From DATHSY01 sp046729855 (lineage in GTDB: Bacteria > Actinomycetota > UBA4738 > HRBIN12), in NCBI GenBank assembly GCA_046729855.1, contig JBKPHM010000001.1, positions 8,399 through 72,398 on the forward strand: a stretch of DNA of 64,000 nt, written 5' to 3'. Positions 61,901-64,000 of this stretch are shown here, one piece after another (positions within the stretch are counted from its first letter, which is position 1; every line of letters begins with the position of its first letter). A model generated the notes under the pieces. That model had not been told where the DNA came from. It did not search any database and worked only from the letters and a program-made list of their open reading frames with translations. The position numbers and the translations under genes are program-made.

Positions 61901-62657
61901 CCTCGCGATCATCCGACATGAGTTCCGCGTGATGTTCGCCGATCCGTCGACCCTGCTCTTCATCCTGATCATGCCGCTGCTGATGGTCGCCCTGATGCGG
62001 GGGCTGTTCGACCGCCAGCTGGCGGCCGAGGGGTTCCCGGGCGCGAACGGCTCAGAGTTCGCGATCCCGGGCATGGCGGTCGGGTTCGCCGCGTTCGGCG
62101 TCTCGTACGCGGGGTTCACGTTCTTCCGCGATCACGGCTGGGGGACGTGGGACCGGCTCCGCGCCGCGCCGGTCACGTCGGTCGAGCTGATCGCCGGCAA
62201 GGTCGTCCCGACGGTGTCCGTCACGGTGGCGCAGCTCGCGCTGCTGTTCCTGCTCGGTGGGCCGCTTTTCGACTTCCACATCACGGGCTCGATCGTCGGG
62301 ATCGCGCTGATCATCGTCGTGCTGTCGCTGTCGCTGAGCGCGTTCGGGATGGCGGTCACCGCCGTCTCGCGCACCATGCAGCAGCTGAATGCGATCGGCA
62401 GCGTCGGCGCGTTCGGGATGGCGATGCTCGGCGGCGCGTGGGTGCCGGTCGCGTCGATGCCGGGATGGGCGCGGGCGATCGCACCGGTGATGCCGACCTA
62501 CTGGGCGATGAAGGGGTTCCGCTCGATCATCCTCGAGGGCGGAGGCATCGGCGACATCGTCGCGCCGCTGCTGGTGTTGGTCGGGTTCGGCGCCGCCTTC
62601 ACGATCATGGCGGCCGCGAGGTTTCGGCTCGAGGAAGCGAAGGCGTATTACGGCTGA
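61884..62657 (+). CDS. ABC-2 type permease
   Basis: The 257-residue protein has six membrane helices, with NSLAIIRHEFRVMFADPST at the start and FGMAMLGGAWVPVASMPGWA before the last helices, typical of ABC-2 permeases. GTG 61884 follows CAGGAGGA with a short spacer. With the preceding ATPase it forms a complete exporter; the substrate is unknown. Confidence 0.9.
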   Translation: MSPRNSLAIIRHEFRVMFADPSTLLFILIMPLLMVALMRGLFDRQLAAEGFPGANGSEFAIPGMAVGFAAFGVSYAGFTFFRDHGWGTWDRLRAAPVTSVELIAGKVVPTVSVTVAQLALLFLLGGPLFDFHITGSIVGIALIIVVLSLSLSAFGMAVTAVSRTMQQLNAIGSVGAFGMAMLGGAWVPVASMPGWARAIAPVMPTYWAMKGFRSIILEGGGIGDIVAPLLVLVGFGAAFTIMAAARFRLEEAKAYYG

Positions 62658-62744
62658 TGCCTCTCGGCGCGACGGAACCGGCACGAGGGGGCGAGACTCC
62701 GTAGGAGACGTGTATCTCGTCCCCAGGAAGGAGGGACCCGGGTC

Positions 62745-63158
62745 ATGAGCGACCGGAGCGAAGGGACCGGGGGGACCGGGCCGAGACGGCCGCTCGGGGC
62801 GGTCGTCGCCTCGGCGGTCAACGGCATCGGCGAGCTGGTGCGCAAGCACGTCGAGCTGGCGCGGATCGAGGCGTCCGAGGCGGTGTCCGTCCGGGCGACG
62901 GGCGTGGGTATGTTCGCGGCCGCGGGCGCGTTCGGGGTTTTCGCGCTCGGCTTCGTGGCGGCCTCGGGGTCGTCGGCGCTCGACCTCGTGCTGCCGAGAT
63001 GGGCGGCGCAGCTGATCGTCGCGGGTGTGCTCGCCCTGATCGCGGGCGTGCTGGTGCTCGTGGGCCGTCGGGCGGTGCAGAAGGCGCCCACACCCGAGCG
63101 GACGCAGGAGATGCTGAGGGAGGACGCGCGATGGGCCAGGCAGCAGATCGCAAGGTGA
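62745..63158 (+). CDS. Holin-X (DUF1469) family membrane protein, second copy
   Basis: The 137-residue protein has an N-terminal helix (VVASAVNGIGELVRKHVELA, about residues 20-39) and two membrane helices (about 52-78 and 82-107). It is related to the gene at 3775 in organisation, with a paired DUF3618 gene again overlapping its end. GGAAGGAGGGA precedes ATG 62745. No SigB-type promoter is seen here, unlike the first copy. Confidence 0.82.
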   Translation: MSDRSEGTGGTGPRRPLGAVVASAVNGIGELVRKHVELARIEASEAVSVRATGVGMFAAAGAFGVFALGFVAASGSSALDLVLPRWAAQLIVAGVLALIAGVLVLVGRRAVQKAPTPERTQEMLREDARWARQQIAR

Positions 63159-63373
63159 CGGAGATCGAGGAGACCCGTCGACGAATCGAGTCGGACATCC
63201 TCGAGCTCGAGGAGCGCCTGCCGGTACCGCTCCGCTCGGCGAAGAGCGTCATCGGCATGCTTCTCGGGTCGGCGTTCGCCGCCCTCCTCATCCAGCGTTT
63301 CTTTTCGAGGAAGGAACGCAAACGCGGACCCGCGGCCGAGGTCGTCGTCCGCGTGGTGCGCGAAGACCGCTGA
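63131..63373 (+). CDS. Short DUF3618 protein, second copy
   Basis: The 80-residue protein begins MGQAADRKVTEIEETRRRIE, with the conserved DUF3618 helix at residues 9-30 and one short membrane helix (about 38-57). It lacks the long amphipathic tail of the copy at 4161. It overlaps the holin-X gene by 28 bases. Conservation of the overlapping pair suggests the two proteins act together. Confidence 0.78.
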   Translation: MGQAADRKVTEIEETRRRIESDILELEERLPVPLRSAKSVIGMLLGSAFAALLIQRFFSRKERKRGPAAEVVVRVVREDR

Positions 63374-63390
63374 GATAGGAAGAGGCTTCG

Positions 63391-63828
63391 TCAGGCGCGT
63401 CCGCGCCGCCGGCGAGCGTCGTCTCTAGATGCGTCGACGGATCCCGCCGGTGCCTCTGGGAGGACTCCCTTCGCCAGGACGATGTCCACGCGCGTCCGCC
63501 GCGGGACGGGCGCGCCGGCCGGGATGGACTGGGAGAGCACGCTGCCCCAGGGCTTGGCCGACGGCTTCAGTCGGACATCGCCGAGCCGGAGCGGCGTCAC
63601 CTGAAGGACGTGCGTGGCGAAACCGTCGTCGAGCCCGACGATATCGGGCATCAGCACGAACGCCGGGTCCTCGGCGCCGAGAGCCGGCCCGCTCGTCGAC
63701 GGAGGTAAGGGCGTCTCCGGTCGAACGGCGTCGTCGCCGTCGCCGGCGTCGTCCAGCGGCGCGACCCATGACCTCCACGCCCCGACGACCACGAAGACCG
63801 CGACGGCGGCCGCGACCACGATCCGCAT
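63391..63828 (-). CDS. Membrane-anchored PASTA-domain protein
   Basis: The 145-residue protein has an N-terminal membrane helix (MRIVVAAAVAVFVVVGAW) and a linker of about 25 residues. One PASTA domain follows (about 55-120; FVLMPDIVGLDDG, VLSQSIPAGAPVPRRTRVDIVLAKG). PASTA domains bind peptidoglycan fragments and usually belong to PknB-type kinases. ATG 63828 is chosen because the sequence upstream is polar and Arg-rich; ATG 63894 is possible. It could supply a sensor to the PASTA-less kinase at 8151; this is speculation. Confidence 0.75.
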   Translation of the reverse strand: MRIVVAAAVAVFVVVGAWRSWVAPLDDAGDGDDAVRPETPLPPSTSGPALGAEDPAFVLMPDIVGLDDGFATHVLQVTPLRLGDVRLKPSAKPWGSVLSQSIPAGAPVPRRTRVDIVLAKGVLPEAPAGSVDASRDDARRRRGRA

Positions 63829-64000
63829 CCCTGGAGCATGATGCCCCCGGAGAGGCGTTGCCGCTAATGGGACTCGACGGCGTGCGTGGGGCATGCTGTT
63901 TCCCGAGCCGCCGGTGGATGAGCACTCGCAGCCGCTGAGCCAGGAGCTCTAGGACTAGATCGCGCCTCCACCGGCCGGCGAGGGGGTCTGACGGCTGGTG
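63829..64000. other. Right-hand edge without a supported gene
   Basis: No convincing start, reading frame or RNA signature is seen in these 172 bases. A gene running past the window edge cannot be excluded. Confidence 0.4.

Overview
The window is a 64 kb stretch of very GC-rich DNA (roughly 70 % by eye), densely packed on both strands. Translational overlaps (ATGA, GTGA), GTG starts and strong AGGAGG-type ribosome binding sites are common. The gene content is an RsbW/SigB-type stress sigma module, holin-X and DUF3618 membrane proteins, a Ku/LigD-polymerase end-joining set, topoisomerase IB, form I CO dehydrogenase and a GT4 trehalose-synthase-like gene. This fits an uncultured soil-type actinomycetote; a high-GC Chloroflexota lineage remains possible. 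I found no rRNA, tRNA, CRISPR array, transposase or integrase.

0-10.7 kb is a stress-response block. An anti-sigma kinase and a SigB/F-type sigma factor (168-1327) are followed by small membrane proteins, a CBS protein, an OsmC peroxidase, a holin-X/DUF3618 membrane operon, a BON-metallophosphoesterase pair, topoisomerase IB, a LigD-type polymerase, a Ser/Thr kinase and a primary-type sigma factor. Eight sites here match GTTT-N15/16-GGG(T/A)A, the classic SigB consensus. One precedes the sigma operon itself; the others face the small-membrane-protein, CBS, OsmC, holin-X, BON, kinase and second-sigma-factor transcription units. Two weaker matches lie at 25.66 and 52.65 kb. Together they look like a clustered, self-controlled general stress regulon.

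10.7-27.3 kb is metabolic. It holds an acyltransferase, two SDRs, an enoyl-CoA hydratase with a zinc alcohol dehydrogenase, DNA polymerase IV, tandem nucleoside phosphorylase paralogues with a nearly identical 5' region, a PAS protein abutting a metallo-beta-lactamase-fold hydrolase, and a form I CO dehydrogenase cluster (coxM-S-L, an XdhC/CoxI-YHS fusion, a small membrane protein). Two further membrane proteins, one of them YihY-like, follow.

27.3-30.5 kb looks like an insertion. The composition is less GC-rich and the genes are a small unknown protein, an aminoglycoside 6-adenylyltransferase-like gene, a cupin and a DinB-family protein. It ends at a 33-bp ghost of the 5' end of the adjacent 5'-3' exonuclease gene.

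30.5-49.7 kb carries the exonuclease, a fused GcvT-SHMT polypeptide of 885 residues, CspA, YceI with a divergent HxlR regulator, a heterodimeric ABC exporter, a secreted M1-like peptidase, an amino-acid permease, a cyclase-family hydrolase, a metallophosphoesterase, RidA, a DUF6582-nucleotide cyclase and an SGNH hydrolase. 49.7-64 kb holds a coiled-coil protein, a membrane-anchored EEP phosphodiesterase, a TreT-like/GT2 pair, Ku, a cyclopropane synthase, an EamA transporter, an HtrA-like protease, a histidine-rich small protein, an ABC-2 transporter, a second holin-X/DUF3618 pair and a PASTA protein.

Gene calls rest on reading frames, start signals and recognised motifs. No database search was run.
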